Assembly: GCA_030526455.1 (NCBI GenBank)
Contig: JAUNCU010000024.1
Location: forward strand, 3,161 to 22,065
DNA length: 18,905 nucleotides
Direction of reading: 5' to 3'
Origin: Bacteroidales bacterium
GTDB lineage: Bacteria; Bacteroidota; Bacteroidia; Bacteroidales; Muribaculaceae
Both the position numbers and the translations under genes were made by a program. Under the pieces are notes generated by a model. The model saw nothing but the letters and a program-made list of their open reading frames with translations, searched no databases and was not told where the DNA came from. Below, piece by piece: positions 1 to 7,684 of this stretch. The stretch's first letter is position 1. The number at the start of each line of letters is the position of its first letter.

Positions 1-531
1 GTGGATGTGGCGCGGGCAAGCATCAATGAATTGAGCAACGATTTTTCGTTCATTTTGATGGCCAACAAACAAGTGGCCTGGCGAATCTCCGATGCTGAGA
101 GTCTTGCTGTGAGAGCGATAAAGCCTGATAGGGCACATTATGGCGATGACCTCATGCACGACATGATGCTCCATGTGCTCAAGCAGAAGGAGCGCTTTGA
201 TCCTTGGATTGAGAGTAGCGACTTGAATATGGCTGCTAATGCGCTGCTTATACTTTGCTCGCGCATCAACAGCATGATAACACGTTATCTTGAGAGTGCA
301 TTGAATTCATTTAAGGATAAAGGTGGCTTTGCAGAAAACATGACGAAGGAGCGCATCAATGCGCAGCGCCAGCAAAGTGTGAAAGAAGGAGCCCCTCAGT
401 GTCCTATTTGCGGCGCTCCCATGATAAAGCGCTTCGCAAAGCGAGGTGCCAACCAAGGCAATGCATTCTGGAGTTGCAGCAACTACAGTACCACAGGTTG
501 CAAAGGGTCGCGAAGCATTAACCCTAGGTGA
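1..531 (+). CDS. Four-helix-bundle suffix protein with C-terminal zinc ribbon (5' end outside window)
   Basis: The reading frame is already open at base 1, so the N-terminal part of the gene lies outside the window; the GTG at base 1 is probably not the start. The first ~125 visible residues are helical and begin with a VARASINEL segment, typical of the second half of the Bacteroidetes four-helix-bundle 'suffix' subfamily, relatives of proteins encoded in 23S rRNA intervening sequences. Residues ~132-172 form a zinc ribbon like those at the C-terminus of topoisomerase I: CPIC (C134, C137), then C159 and C167, with the FWSCSNY signature between. This suggests nucleic-acid binding, but the cellular role is unknown. 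The gene ends in TGA and is followed by TAACG repeats and a terminator. Family assignment is by motif recognition; the truncation is certain only in the sense that no convincing start is visible. Confidence 0.75.
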   Translation: MDVARASINELSNDFSFILMANKQVAWRISDAESLAVRAIKPDRAHYGDDLMHDMMLHVLKQKERFDPWIESSDLNMAANALLILCSRINSMITRYLESALNSFKDKGGFAENMTKERINAQRQQSVKEGAPQCPICGAPMIKRFAKRGANQGNAFWSCSNYSTTGCKGSRSINPR

Positions 532-541
532 TTCAAAACGA

Positions 542-586
542 TAACGTTAGTAACGATTGTAACGATCGTAACGTTAGTAACGAGAT
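542..586. repeat. Five tandem 9-bp repeats (TAACG-N4)
   Basis: TAACG recurs at 542, 551, 560, 569 and 578, exactly every 9 bp. The four variable bases are TTAG, ATTG, ATCG, TTAG and AGAT. Units 1 and 4 lie in a longer perfect repeat of 15 bases (542-556 and 569-583). The array starts 10 bases after the stop codon at 531 and ends before the terminator stem, so it is probably transcribed in the 3' untranslated region. Its function is unknown. Confidence 0.85.
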
Positions 587-608
587 TTATTATCAGGAGA
601 CTTTATAT

Positions 609-644
609 AAAAATATCCCCGCCTCAGAAGCGGGGATATTTTTT
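609..644. terminator. Bidirectional intrinsic terminator between convergent genes
   Basis: A perfect 14-bp stem (609-622 with 630-643) encloses a 7-base loop. The GC-rich core CCCCGC/GCGGGG is flanked by A-tracts on the left and T-tracts on the right, so either strand gives a hairpin followed by U's. It lies between the plus-strand gene ending at 531 and the minus-strand porin gene ending at 664, and can serve both. Confidence 0.9.
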
Positions 645-663
645 ATAATGGGGGTAATTTCTT

Positions 664-2646
664 TTAATTCACGAAATTTACACTTACGCCTATTTGGAAG
701 CGGGCTGGGTTGAGGGGGTAGTGGGGGGTGGCGAAGTAGTTGTCGCCGCCGAAGAGGCCCTTGTTGGCATGGGTGTAGGTGACGTAGAAGCGAGCTTGCT
801 TCATGCGGAAGTTGGCATATACGTTGGCGAAGACGAAGTTGCCGCATTTCACCTCGTGCTGGTTGTGGAAGTTCATGAGCGCGGGGTTGTAGGCTGGGGC
901 GTAGTAACTGGTGTAGTAGTTGGCGTCCATGCCGAGTTGCACCTTCAGCACCTTTGCGATGGCGAATTTGATGAAGAGGTTGCTGTAGATGGCGAATTTT
1001 GGAAGCGGGAGCACTTGCTCGTTGCTGCTGGTCTGGTAGGTGAGTTCGTTGTCCCAAGTGAGGATGCCGAGGCGCAGGTGCTGCTTGAGCGTGGCGCTGA
1101 GCACATGCACGGGCGAACCGCACTGCTGTGGGGTGCCGTCTTCACCGAAGTAGAGGTAATTCTTGAGCGTTTCATAGCCCACGTTCACGTTGGTGCCCGA
1201 GAAGGGGATGTTGAGTTCGCCGCCCACGCGGAATCGGGTTTCCTTCGAGAAATCGTTGCTCCACGCGTAGTGGTTGCTCACGAATCGCTTCAGCAGATAG
1301 GGTGCCTCCAGGTTCTTGAAATAGCCGTAGCCACGAATGGTGACGGTGTCTTTCAGCAGATGGAAGCGGGTGGCCACGTCGCCGCTGGCTTCGATGTCGC
1401 CAGCCACAGGACCCACGACGCCGAATTTCGCTGAGGCATCATAGGTGAGGATGGAGCCGCGCTGCTTGGTGAGTTGACCGCCCACGTAGAGCAGGTTCTC
1501 CGTTTTGCGGTGCTCGATGGTGCAAGGCAGCGGGTCGAGGCCTTCAGGCAGCGTGCCCTTGCCCGAGATGGAGTCGGCTACCTGGGTGTAGCGCCTGATT
1601 TCGTGCTGGGCATAAACGGCAAAGCCGAATTTAGCGTATTTGTTGAAACCCTCGAGCAGCGACACGCCCAGGGTGTTGCGCAAGTGCCAGAATCGGTTGA
1701 ATTCATCGGTCTTCGTAGCCGAGAGATAGGTGTGGGGGAAGAATTCCTTAGCCTGGCTCGCCGATTCGTTGAGGAAACTGTGGGCGTTGATTTTGTAGTC
1801 GAAATTCCATATGAAACTCGTCACGGGAATGTAGGTGCGTCCCACGATGGTGTCGGTTTCGGGGTCGCGCTGGTATTTGTAGTAGCCCACCTTGTAGCGG
1901 TGGTTCATCACCAGTTGGTGTCCGCTCAGCCCCGACTGTGCTGCGGTGAGGCGGGTGAGGATGTCTTTAGGGTTCACCTTCGTTTCGCCACCCTGCACCT
2001 CGGCCGGGTCGGTGATGTAGCGGTCGTCCACGATACCGCCGTTTTCCTTGTTGGTGTGGTTGAAATTCATGAACACCGCCTGCATTTCGTAGCGGTCGCC
2101 CATGTAGGATGCAAACCCCTTCCACATGAAATTCTTCTGTGCCTGATTCTCGTAACTGCCCTTACTATAGATGTAGTCGAGCCATGCGCCCACGGCAAGC
2201 CGCTTGTTCACATTGCCGCTGAATTCGGCGGTGGTGCGGTCTTGGTTGCTGTATTTGTCGCCACCGGTGGTGTGGGAGAGCAGCGTCATGGGAATGCGCG
2301 TGTTGTAGAAGCGGTGATTCTCCACCGATGGGAGCCAGGTGCTCAGCGCGTCGGCATGGAAAAATTCGCTTGTGGGCTTGCGGTCGAAGAATATCTGGTC
2401 TTGCCCGGCATTGCCGTAGTTGCCAGTGGTGGCAAATGCGCGGCTGCGCAGCGAAGGGATGGCATTGGCGTGATAGTTTTCGTAGAGCGTGTCGATGCCC
2501 GCGGGATATTGAAGCCCCAGCGGATCGCTCATGGTCCATGCGTAGGATGGTTCCACCACTCTCTTTTCCTTCTTTTTCGCTTGCATGCCCATGGCCAGCA
2601 GAGTCATCAGCATCACGGCGCAGTATTTAGTGAATGTTTTGTTCAT
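664..2646 (-). CDS. Putative outer-membrane porin (Porin_10-like)
   Basis: A predicted 660-residue outer-membrane beta-barrel protein. The start chosen at 2646 gives MNKTFTKYCAVMLMTLLAMGMQA, a signal peptide with a likely cleavage site after residue 23, followed by a basic KKKEKR segment. The in-frame ATG 14 codons upstream (2688) would place extra charged residues in front of the signal and is less likely. After a conserved-looking start (AWTMSDPLG, then a tyrosine-rich stretch), the chain is a long series of alternating hydrophobic/aromatic strands. It ends in a short beta strand, GVSVNFVN, as expected of a barrel. The layout resembles the Bacteroidetes 'putative porin' family (Pfam Porin_10); substrates are unknown. 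The gene is last of three minus-strand genes with short spacers and ends at a bidirectional terminator. A barrel is well supported; the exact family is by recognition. Confidence 0.8.
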   Translation of the reverse strand: MNKTFTKYCAVMLMTLLAMGMQAKKKEKRVVEPSYAWTMSDPLGLQYPAGIDTLYENYHANAIPSLRSRAFATTGNYGNAGQDQIFFDRKPTSEFFHADALSTWLPSVENHRFYNTRIPMTLLSHTTGGDKYSNQDRTTAEFSGNVNKRLAVGAWLDYIYSKGSYENQAQKNFMWKGFASYMGDRYEMQAVFMNFNHTNKENGGIVDDRYITDPAEVQGGETKVNPKDILTRLTAAQSGLSGHQLVMNHRYKVGYYKYQRDPETDTIVGRTYIPVTSFIWNFDYKINAHSFLNESASQAKEFFPHTYLSATKTDEFNRFWHLRNTLGVSLLEGFNKYAKFGFAVYAQHEIRRYTQVADSISGKGTLPEGLDPLPCTIEHRKTENLLYVGGQLTKQRGSILTYDASAKFGVVGPVAGDIEASGDVATRFHLLKDTVTIRGYGYFKNLEAPYLLKRFVSNHYAWSNDFSKETRFRVGGELNIPFSGTNVNVGYETLKNYLYFGEDGTPQQCGSPVHVLSATLKQHLRLGILTWDNELTYQTSSNEQVLPLPKFAIYSNLFIKFAIAKVLKVQLGMDANYYTSYYAPAYNPALMNFHNQHEVKCGNFVFANVYANFRMKQARFYVTYTHANKGLFGGDNYFATPHYPLNPARFQIGVSVNFVN

Positions 2647-2695
2647 TAAGTTATATTCTTCAAGATTTGAGCCTACAAAGTTACGCATTTTTTTC

Positions 2696-3367
2696 TTAAT
2701 CGAGGTCGAAAACGTAGTTGAGGAAGTCGTGCATAGGCTGGAGCCGGCGCAAATCGTCGGCCACGCGTGCCACCCAGTCGTCGCAGTCGAAGTAGGCTTC
2801 GTCGAGCGTTGCCATCATGATGTATTCCTTCATTTTCAGGAATTCAGCCATGGGGTTGCTCTCGTCGTAGCCCTTGGGCATGCGCTTGAGCGTGTCGCAG
2901 TCCCAGTGGTAGAAATCGCTGATGGCGGGATTGTTCACGATTTTGAGGAATTCCTCGCCTTCGGCGTCGATGAGGCTACGCAACTCGTCGAGCACGGGTT
3001 TCTCGGGCCACCAGATGCCACCGCCTATCATGAGTTTGCCGGGCTGGAAATGCACATAGTTGCACGAGATTTTGGTGTGTCGGCCGCCTTTGCCTATCAC
3101 GGCAGAGAAGTAATTCTTGTAGGGCGTTTTGTCTTTGCTGAATCGCGTGTCGCGGTAGATGCGATACACGCTGTTCTTCAAGTGAAGCCCCCGAGCACCC
3201 TCATCCCACTCGCTCTGGAGCGTGATGAGGCGCTGGATATCGGCTTCCCACGCATTGCGGAGCACATCGAATTCCTCTTTGTGCTCCTTAAACCATGCGC
3301 GGTCGTTGTTCATTTCGAGGCGTCGGAGAAACGCCGTCACATCGCTTATCTTGCAGTGTGTCTTCAT
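2696..3367 (-). CDS. DUF2461 domain-containing protein
   Basis: A 223-residue protein, about the usual length for the DUF2461 family, whose biochemical role is not established. Family hallmarks are an N-terminal LxxNNDRAWFKEHKEEF-type segment (residues ~17-34) and the block RIYRDTRFSKDKTPYKNYF (~69-87). A glycine-rich patch with the sequence GGGIWWP follows. There is no signal peptide or membrane segment, so a cytoplasmic protein is expected. The ATG at 3367 lies only 10 bases after the stop of the upstream M6 protease gene, and the next start (porin) is 49 bases downstream of its stop. The three genes are therefore probably co-transcribed, although nothing in the sequence links their functions. 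The family call is confident; no function is claimed. Confidence 0.88.
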   Translation of the reverse strand: MKTHCKISDVTAFLRRLEMNNDRAWFKEHKEEFDVLRNAWEADIQRLITLQSEWDEGARGLHLKNSVYRIYRDTRFSKDKTPYKNYFSAVIGKGGRHTKISCNYVHFQPGKLMIGGGIWWPEKPVLDELRSLIDAEGEEFLKIVNNPAISDFYHWDCDTLKRMPKGYDESNPMAEFLKMKEYIMMATLDEAYFDCDDWVARVADDLRRLQPMHDFLNYVFDLD

Positions 3368-3377
3368 TACAGAATGA

Positions 3378-5852
3378 TTACAACTGCAGGATGATGGCGA
3401 TGAGCGAGGTGACGTCGCTCACGTTCACTTCGCCGTCTTCATTGATGTCGCATACGGCATCGCTGTATTCAGCCGCACCGAGAATCTTGTTGACCAGAGC
3501 GGTCACGTCGCCCACGTCTACATTGCCGTCGCCGTTCACGTCGCCCTTGATGCCGGCAGCGTTGAGTTTCACGGTCTTGGCTTCGCTCCATGCGCCTTCG
3601 GTGTCGTCGAGGAAAATGGCTTTCACCTTGTAGGTGTAGTTAGCGCCAGGGGTGAGGCCAGTGACGGTGTAGAGGGTGTCGGTGATGCCGGTGATGGTGC
3701 GAGTGTTGGCGTCGCCCGATTCTTCAGCCTTGCGGCGAGCGTCGGCGGCCTCAGAGGCGTCGCCTGAGTAGATTTTCACATTAGCCATCATCACGCGCTT
3801 CTTCATGGTGGTGTTTTCAATTTTGACTTTGCTGCCAGTGCCGCCGCCGTTGAGCACCACGGCGTATTCTTTCTCAGCGCTTTCGAGCGTTACGTCGGTT
3901 TGGCTTTGCGACTGGCCAGAGGCGTCGAGCAATGAAACGCGCATCACTACAGGGTCGTCGGTGGCGTAAGGCAGTGCAGTAATCTTCACTGTAGCGGTGC
4001 CGTTCTGGTCGGTGATGTCAACTGCAGGGCTGGTCACAGTGCCGTTGGCTTTGTTGGTGCCGAGGCGGAAGTAGTCGGCGTCTTCGTAGGTGCCGCTGCT
4101 GCTCTTGCTCCAACCTTCGGGCAGGCCAGCCTTGAAGTTGCTTTCAAGGAGCAGTTCCGATGGGTTCACGATGTCGGCGTTTTTCACGAAGAGGGTGTAA
4201 CTCTTAGCGTTTTCGCCAGCAGTCCAGTGGGCAGTGAAAGCGTCGGCAGCAACGTCGGTGGCTTCGGTGAGCACTGGGTTGGTCTTAGGCATGGCTTCCT
4301 TCATGAACCAGAAACTTACCTTGCCATTTGCTTCGGTGATTTCGGTGATAGGCTTGCTCATGTAGGTGCCGGTGTTCACCTTAGCGGCGGGCGACGACTC
4401 GTCGGTGAGTGCGTTGTTGCCGTTGTAAGGATAGAGGTCGCCCTTCATGTTGGTGGGGTCGGCAGCGCCGGTAGAGGTGTTCATCTTCAGTTGGCCGTCG
4501 GCTGGAATGAGCGTCATGCGTTGCAGCGCGTAGTTGTTCACCACATTCTGGTCCCAAGCGCTCTGGCTGAAAGTAACGTGGGTCACTTGCAGACCGTGGC
4601 TAGGCAGTGCCGCGTCCCAACCTTCGAGTTGGCGGTTTTCGAGGATGTAATACTCGTTAGGGTCGCGGTCGTTCACCACTTTGTAGGCCTTAGCGTCGCT
4701 GGCAGTGGTGGCGTCGAGGGTGTACTGGGTGTTGGCAACGGGAGTGCTGAGTTCCATCCAGTTCATGAAGTTCTTTTCGTAGGCAGTGAAAGCGCAAGGA
4801 GTGTCGCCGTCGTCGTTGTAGCAACCGCCGTCGAGCAGACTCCAGTCGCCCATACCGAAGTATTTGCCAGAGTATTGAGTGTCGTAGAAGTCGGGCAGAC
4901 CGAGGCAGTGAGAGAACTCGTGGCAGAAGGTGCCGATACCGTCGAGTTTGGTGGCGTTGTCGTTAGAACCGCGGGTTTCGTTGAACACGGCAAACTTATC
5001 GATCTTCACACCATCGTAGGTGAGTGCGCCAGGACCGTCGCCAAATTGTGCTGCATCGCTCAGTTCCCACTGGCAAGGCCACACTGCATTGGGCACCACG
5101 CCATAAGCCTGAGCCTCGCCCACACCAGCGTAAACCACGATCACCACGTCGCACTGTCCGTCGCCGTCGTTGTCGTAGTCTTTCCAGTTGATGCCGTCGG
5201 CTTCAGCCTTTTGACATGCTTCAGCCACCATGCGAGCCACGCCCTTGTCGTCGCCGTAGCGGTCGTTGCCACCATAGGTAGCACGGGTGCTGGCGAGGGT
5301 GTAGATGCCGTAGAGGTCGTATTGTGGAGAGAATTTACCTCTCGACTGATCGACGAAGTATTGCTTCACACTCTTTGAGTCGGTAGAATACATGCGTTCG
5401 AACGCCTCCTTCGTGTTGCTCATTTTCTTGTCGGAGTACTGGATGAGCAGGATGGGAATCTTTGGGCTGCCCATGCCAGGAACCTGAGGCGCCTTTTGTG
5501 CCACAGCCTTGCGTTTCGCATTAGCGCGAGCCTTGCTGGAGAGCGTCATGTTGCTGGCTTGCGAAGCCACCCAAGTTTTCTCGTCGGCAGAGCGAAGGGC
5601 AGCACTGTGAGCCAGACGCTCGGTGATGCCAGCCGCGTTGCTGTAGTAGAAATCGCCGTTTTCGGCCTGAGCCACGGTGATGCCGTCGGCAGTTACGAAA
5701 CTGTGGTGAAATTCATCACCTCTCATACTCACTTCAATCGTTGTGCCATCGCTCTGGGTGTGCACAATGGGCTTACCTGGCTTCACAGGCACTGCCATCA
5801 TGCTGCTAACAGCAAAGACCGATGCACAAAGTGCAATCAATGTTTTTTTCAT
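3378..5852 (-). CDS. Secreted M6-family zinc metalloprotease with interrupted Fn3 and dockerin-like C-terminus
   Basis: An 824-residue secreted protease. In order: a signal peptide (1-~20, ending near MMAVP); a propeptide-like region (~21-125) with GDEFHHSFVTADG; and an M6 peptidase domain (~130-520). The zinc site is HEFSHCLGLPD, with H311, E312, H315 and D321 fitting HExxHxxGxxD, and GMGDWSL follows as in the metzincin-like M6 peptidases. The segment DYDNDGDGQCD (~225-235) looks like a calcium loop. Strands of a fibronectin type III fold appear at ~527-557 and again at ~716-764, separated by a ~150-residue beta-rich insert. The last 55 residues (770-824) hold two dockerin-like calcium repeats (GDVNGDGNVDVGDV and CDINEDGEVNVSDV). 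There is no obvious type IX sorting tail. Unusually, cysteines 310 and 316 bracket the zinc histidines. It is first in a probable operon with DUF2461 and porin genes. It is a paralogue of the protease at 9449-11995. Confidence 0.92.
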   Translation of the reverse strand: MKKTLIALCASVFAVSSMMAVPVKPGKPIVHTQSDGTTIEVSMRGDEFHHSFVTADGITVAQAENGDFYYSNAAGITERLAHSAALRSADEKTWVASQASNMTLSSKARANAKRKAVAQKAPQVPGMGSPKIPILLIQYSDKKMSNTKEAFERMYSTDSKSVKQYFVDQSRGKFSPQYDLYGIYTLASTRATYGGNDRYGDDKGVARMVAEACQKAEADGINWKDYDNDGDGQCDVVIVVYAGVGEAQAYGVVPNAVWPCQWELSDAAQFGDGPGALTYDGVKIDKFAVFNETRGSNDNATKLDGIGTFCHEFSHCLGLPDFYDTQYSGKYFGMGDWSLLDGGCYNDDGDTPCAFTAYEKNFMNWMELSTPVANTQYTLDATTASDAKAYKVVNDRDPNEYYILENRQLEGWDAALPSHGLQVTHVTFSQSAWDQNVVNNYALQRMTLIPADGQLKMNTSTGAADPTNMKGDLYPYNGNNALTDESSPAAKVNTGTYMSKPITEITEANGKVSFWFMKEAMPKTNPVLTEATDVAADAFTAHWTAGENAKSYTLFVKNADIVNPSELLLESNFKAGLPEGWSKSSSGTYEDADYFRLGTNKANGTVTSPAVDITDQNGTATVKITALPYATDDPVVMRVSLLDASGQSQSQTDVTLESAEKEYAVVLNGGGTGSKVKIENTTMKKRVMMANVKIYSGDASEAADARRKAEESGDANTRTITGITDTLYTVTGLTPGANYTYKVKAIFLDDTEGAWSEAKTVKLNAAGIKGDVNGDGNVDVGDVTALVNKILGAAEYSDAVCDINEDGEVNVSDVTSLIAIILQL

Positions 5853-5900
5853 TTTTATCGTAGTTAAAGTAGTTGTTATTGATGATTTTGTTGCAATTTA

Positions 5901-5908
5901 CAAATTTA
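5901..5908 (-). promoter_or_regulatory. Possible Bacteroidetes -7 element for the M6/DUF2461/porin operon
   Basis: On the minus strand, TAAATTTG matches the Bacteroidetes -7 consensus TAnnTTTG, about 50 bases before the ATG at 5852. The nearest TTTG upstream (5923-5926) is only 14 bases away instead of the usual 19-21, so this is a partial match. The surrounding 5853-5960 is AT-rich, with a run of nine A's (5911-5919). Confidence 0.35.
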
Positions 5909-5959
5909 TCAAAAAAAAATGACAAATGGCGGATTCTGTCTAAAAAGTTACTACTAATT

Positions 5960-5999
5960 AACAAATTGCACCCCGCCACGGTCATGGGCGGGGTGCAAT
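5960..5999 (-). terminator. Probable intrinsic terminator after the AAA/PD-(D/E)XK pair
   Basis: A perfect 13-bp stem (5965-5977 with 5987-5999, core CACCCCGCC/GGCGGGGTG) with a 9-base loop lies 56 bases after the stop codon of the gene ending at 6055. On the minus strand it is followed by TTTGTTAATT, a short and imperfect U-tract, so it may end transcription less sharply than the hairpin at 9373-9420. Confidence 0.7.
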
Positions 6000-6054
6000 G
6001 GTGGGGGTATTTCGAGGTGTGAAATTGCGGGTGAAGTGAGAAGATGGCCGGGGC

Positions 6055-7671
6055 TTAGAATTTTTCTTCGTTGAGGGTGTTGCCTGCGGCGTCGGTGATG
6101 CGCCAGTGGGTGATGTTGCGAGCCTCGGAGGAGATGCTTACGCCGCATTTTATCACCTTGCGGCCATCGGCTTCGTAGGGGATGGCGTAGCCTTTGTCTT
6201 CGATTTGAGCGAGGGCGTTTTCTACTGTGTCATCGACCTTCAATTCCAATACGAAAACGTGGGTTTTGGTTTGGATCACCACATCGGCGCGGCCTAGGAT
6301 GCTTTTTACTTCGGTATCGACGATGCTGTTGAGCAGGGAGAATACCATGTAGAAGAGCATTTTGTAGAACCCTTCGCGGCTTTCGCTTTCGTCCCAGTCC
6401 TTGCGTGTGATGATGTCGTAGGGAATTTTGGCGATGTAGGCACGCAGGGCTACGAGTGATTTGGAGAGGTCGCCTTCGTAGATGCCTCTCGCTATCTGGC
6501 GCAGCATGTTGTTGCTCTCGATGTTGGTACGATTCAGCACCAGCGGCATCAGTCCACGAATCATGCCCTCGCGCACCTCAAGATTGGGGTAGTGGAGGGT
6601 GTAGGAGCGAAGTAGAGGGTCGTAAGTGTCGATGGTAAGGTAACCGCTCTGGTAGAGCAGCGGTATGGGCGTGGTAGCATCCTCGCAACCCATGTTGAAA
6701 TCCTCGCCACCAAGTTCCACGCCATCAAACTGCAGCGCGTTGATGATGGGGTAGTGCTTCAGATGCTCAATCAGCGCAGTCATCGTGCCCGTTTCAAACC
6801 AGTAGTGTCGGGTGAGTTTATCATTCAGCGCATTGAGCAGACTGAAAGGCGCATATACGTCCTCACTGTTTGGCGAGAAGTGATATCCATCGTAGTTCTT
6901 TTTGAGCAGCGCATAAGCCTCATCGGTAGTGATCCCGATAGCCTCGGCGTATTCTTCTACGCAAGGACGGAGCACGGAGTCCAGTTCCTTCTGGGTGACG
7001 CCGCAGATGCCTGAGTATTCATCAAGCATCGATATCTGCTTCAGATTGTTCAACTCAGAGAAAATGCTGACCTGCGAAAATTTGGTCACACCAGTGATGA
7101 AAACGAAACGCAGATAGGCACCGTCAAGTTTCACGGTCTGGTAGAAGCCACGTAGCAAGGAACGCAATTCTTCCAGCATTTCCTTGTTATAGAGATTGCG
7201 CATTAGAGGGGTGTCGTATTCATCGAAAATGATGACAACTTGTGTACCCAATGATTCATATATGTGGCGGATGAGTTGACTGAATCGCTTGCCAAAATCA
7301 TCAATGCGCTTTTGGGTGCCATATGCCGTTTCGTAATATTCAAGCATAGCCGAGAGCACATCGCGCATATCTTTGATGTCGGTACAGTTACGCATCTCGC
7401 TCATATCGAAGTGGAGCACGGGATACTTTTTCCACTCCGTTTCCAGTTCAGCCACCTTGAGTCCTTCAAACAATTCCTTTTGCCCTTGGAAATAAGCCTT
7501 CAGCGTGTTGCACAGCAACGACTTTCCGAAGCGGCGAGGCCGCGCCAGGAACACGTATTTGTATTTACTGATGATGTCACACATCAGCCCAGTCTTGTCG
7601 ACGTATACTTTGCCTTGCTGACGAATTTCAGCAAACTGGTCGGTGTCTACGGGATATCTGAATTTGCTCAT
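6055..7671 (-). CDS. AAA-ATPase-like / PD-(D/E)XK nuclease-like protein, downstream copy
   Basis: A 538-residue protein of the Bacteroidetes family that joins an AAA-ATPase-like domain (Pfam PF09820 type) to a PD-(D/E)XK nuclease-like domain (PF08011 type). Visible motifs: a P-loop variant RPRRFGKS at 44-51 with K50; a Walker B, VVIIFDEYD, at 145-153 with D150 and E151; and FITGVTKFS at 191-199. In the C-terminal domain, D463 (in GRADVVI), E476-L477-K478 (VLELK), Q489 and Y495 fit an intact PD-(D/E)XK active site. No signal peptide or membrane segment is seen. The start lies 13 bases after the upstream copy's stop, so the two genes are probably co-transcribed and possibly translationally coupled. 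Compared with the other copy, residues 1-~205 differ by one residue (Q12 versus L12), while ~320-408 are markedly different. The family's function is not established; defence, mobile-element and regulatory roles are all speculative. Confidence 0.9.
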   Translation of the reverse strand: MSKFRYPVDTDQFAEIRQQGKVYVDKTGLMCDIISKYKYVFLARPRRFGKSLLCNTLKAYFQGQKELFEGLKVAELETEWKKYPVLHFDMSEMRNCTDIKDMRDVLSAMLEYYETAYGTQKRIDDFGKRFSQLIRHIYESLGTQVVIIFDEYDTPLMRNLYNKEMLEELRSLLRGFYQTVKLDGAYLRFVFITGVTKFSQVSIFSELNNLKQISMLDEYSGICGVTQKELDSVLRPCVEEYAEAIGITTDEAYALLKKNYDGYHFSPNSEDVYAPFSLLNALNDKLTRHYWFETGTMTALIEHLKHYPIINALQFDGVELGGEDFNMGCEDATTPIPLLYQSGYLTIDTYDPLLRSYTLHYPNLEVREGMIRGLMPLVLNRTNIESNNMLRQIARGIYEGDLSKSLVALRAYIAKIPYDIITRKDWDESESREGFYKMLFYMVFSLLNSIVDTEVKSILGRADVVIQTKTHVFVLELKVDDTVENALAQIEDKGYAIPYEADGRKVIKCGVSISSEARNITHWRITDAAGNTLNEEKF

Positions 7672-7684
7672 AGTCGCTTGTGTT

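Noticed and set aside
528..713. 61-codon frame overlapping the four-helix-bundle gene's stop
   Set aside because: It is translated from the 9-bp repeats, runs through the terminator hairpin and enters the porin gene antisense. No family resemblance or start signal.
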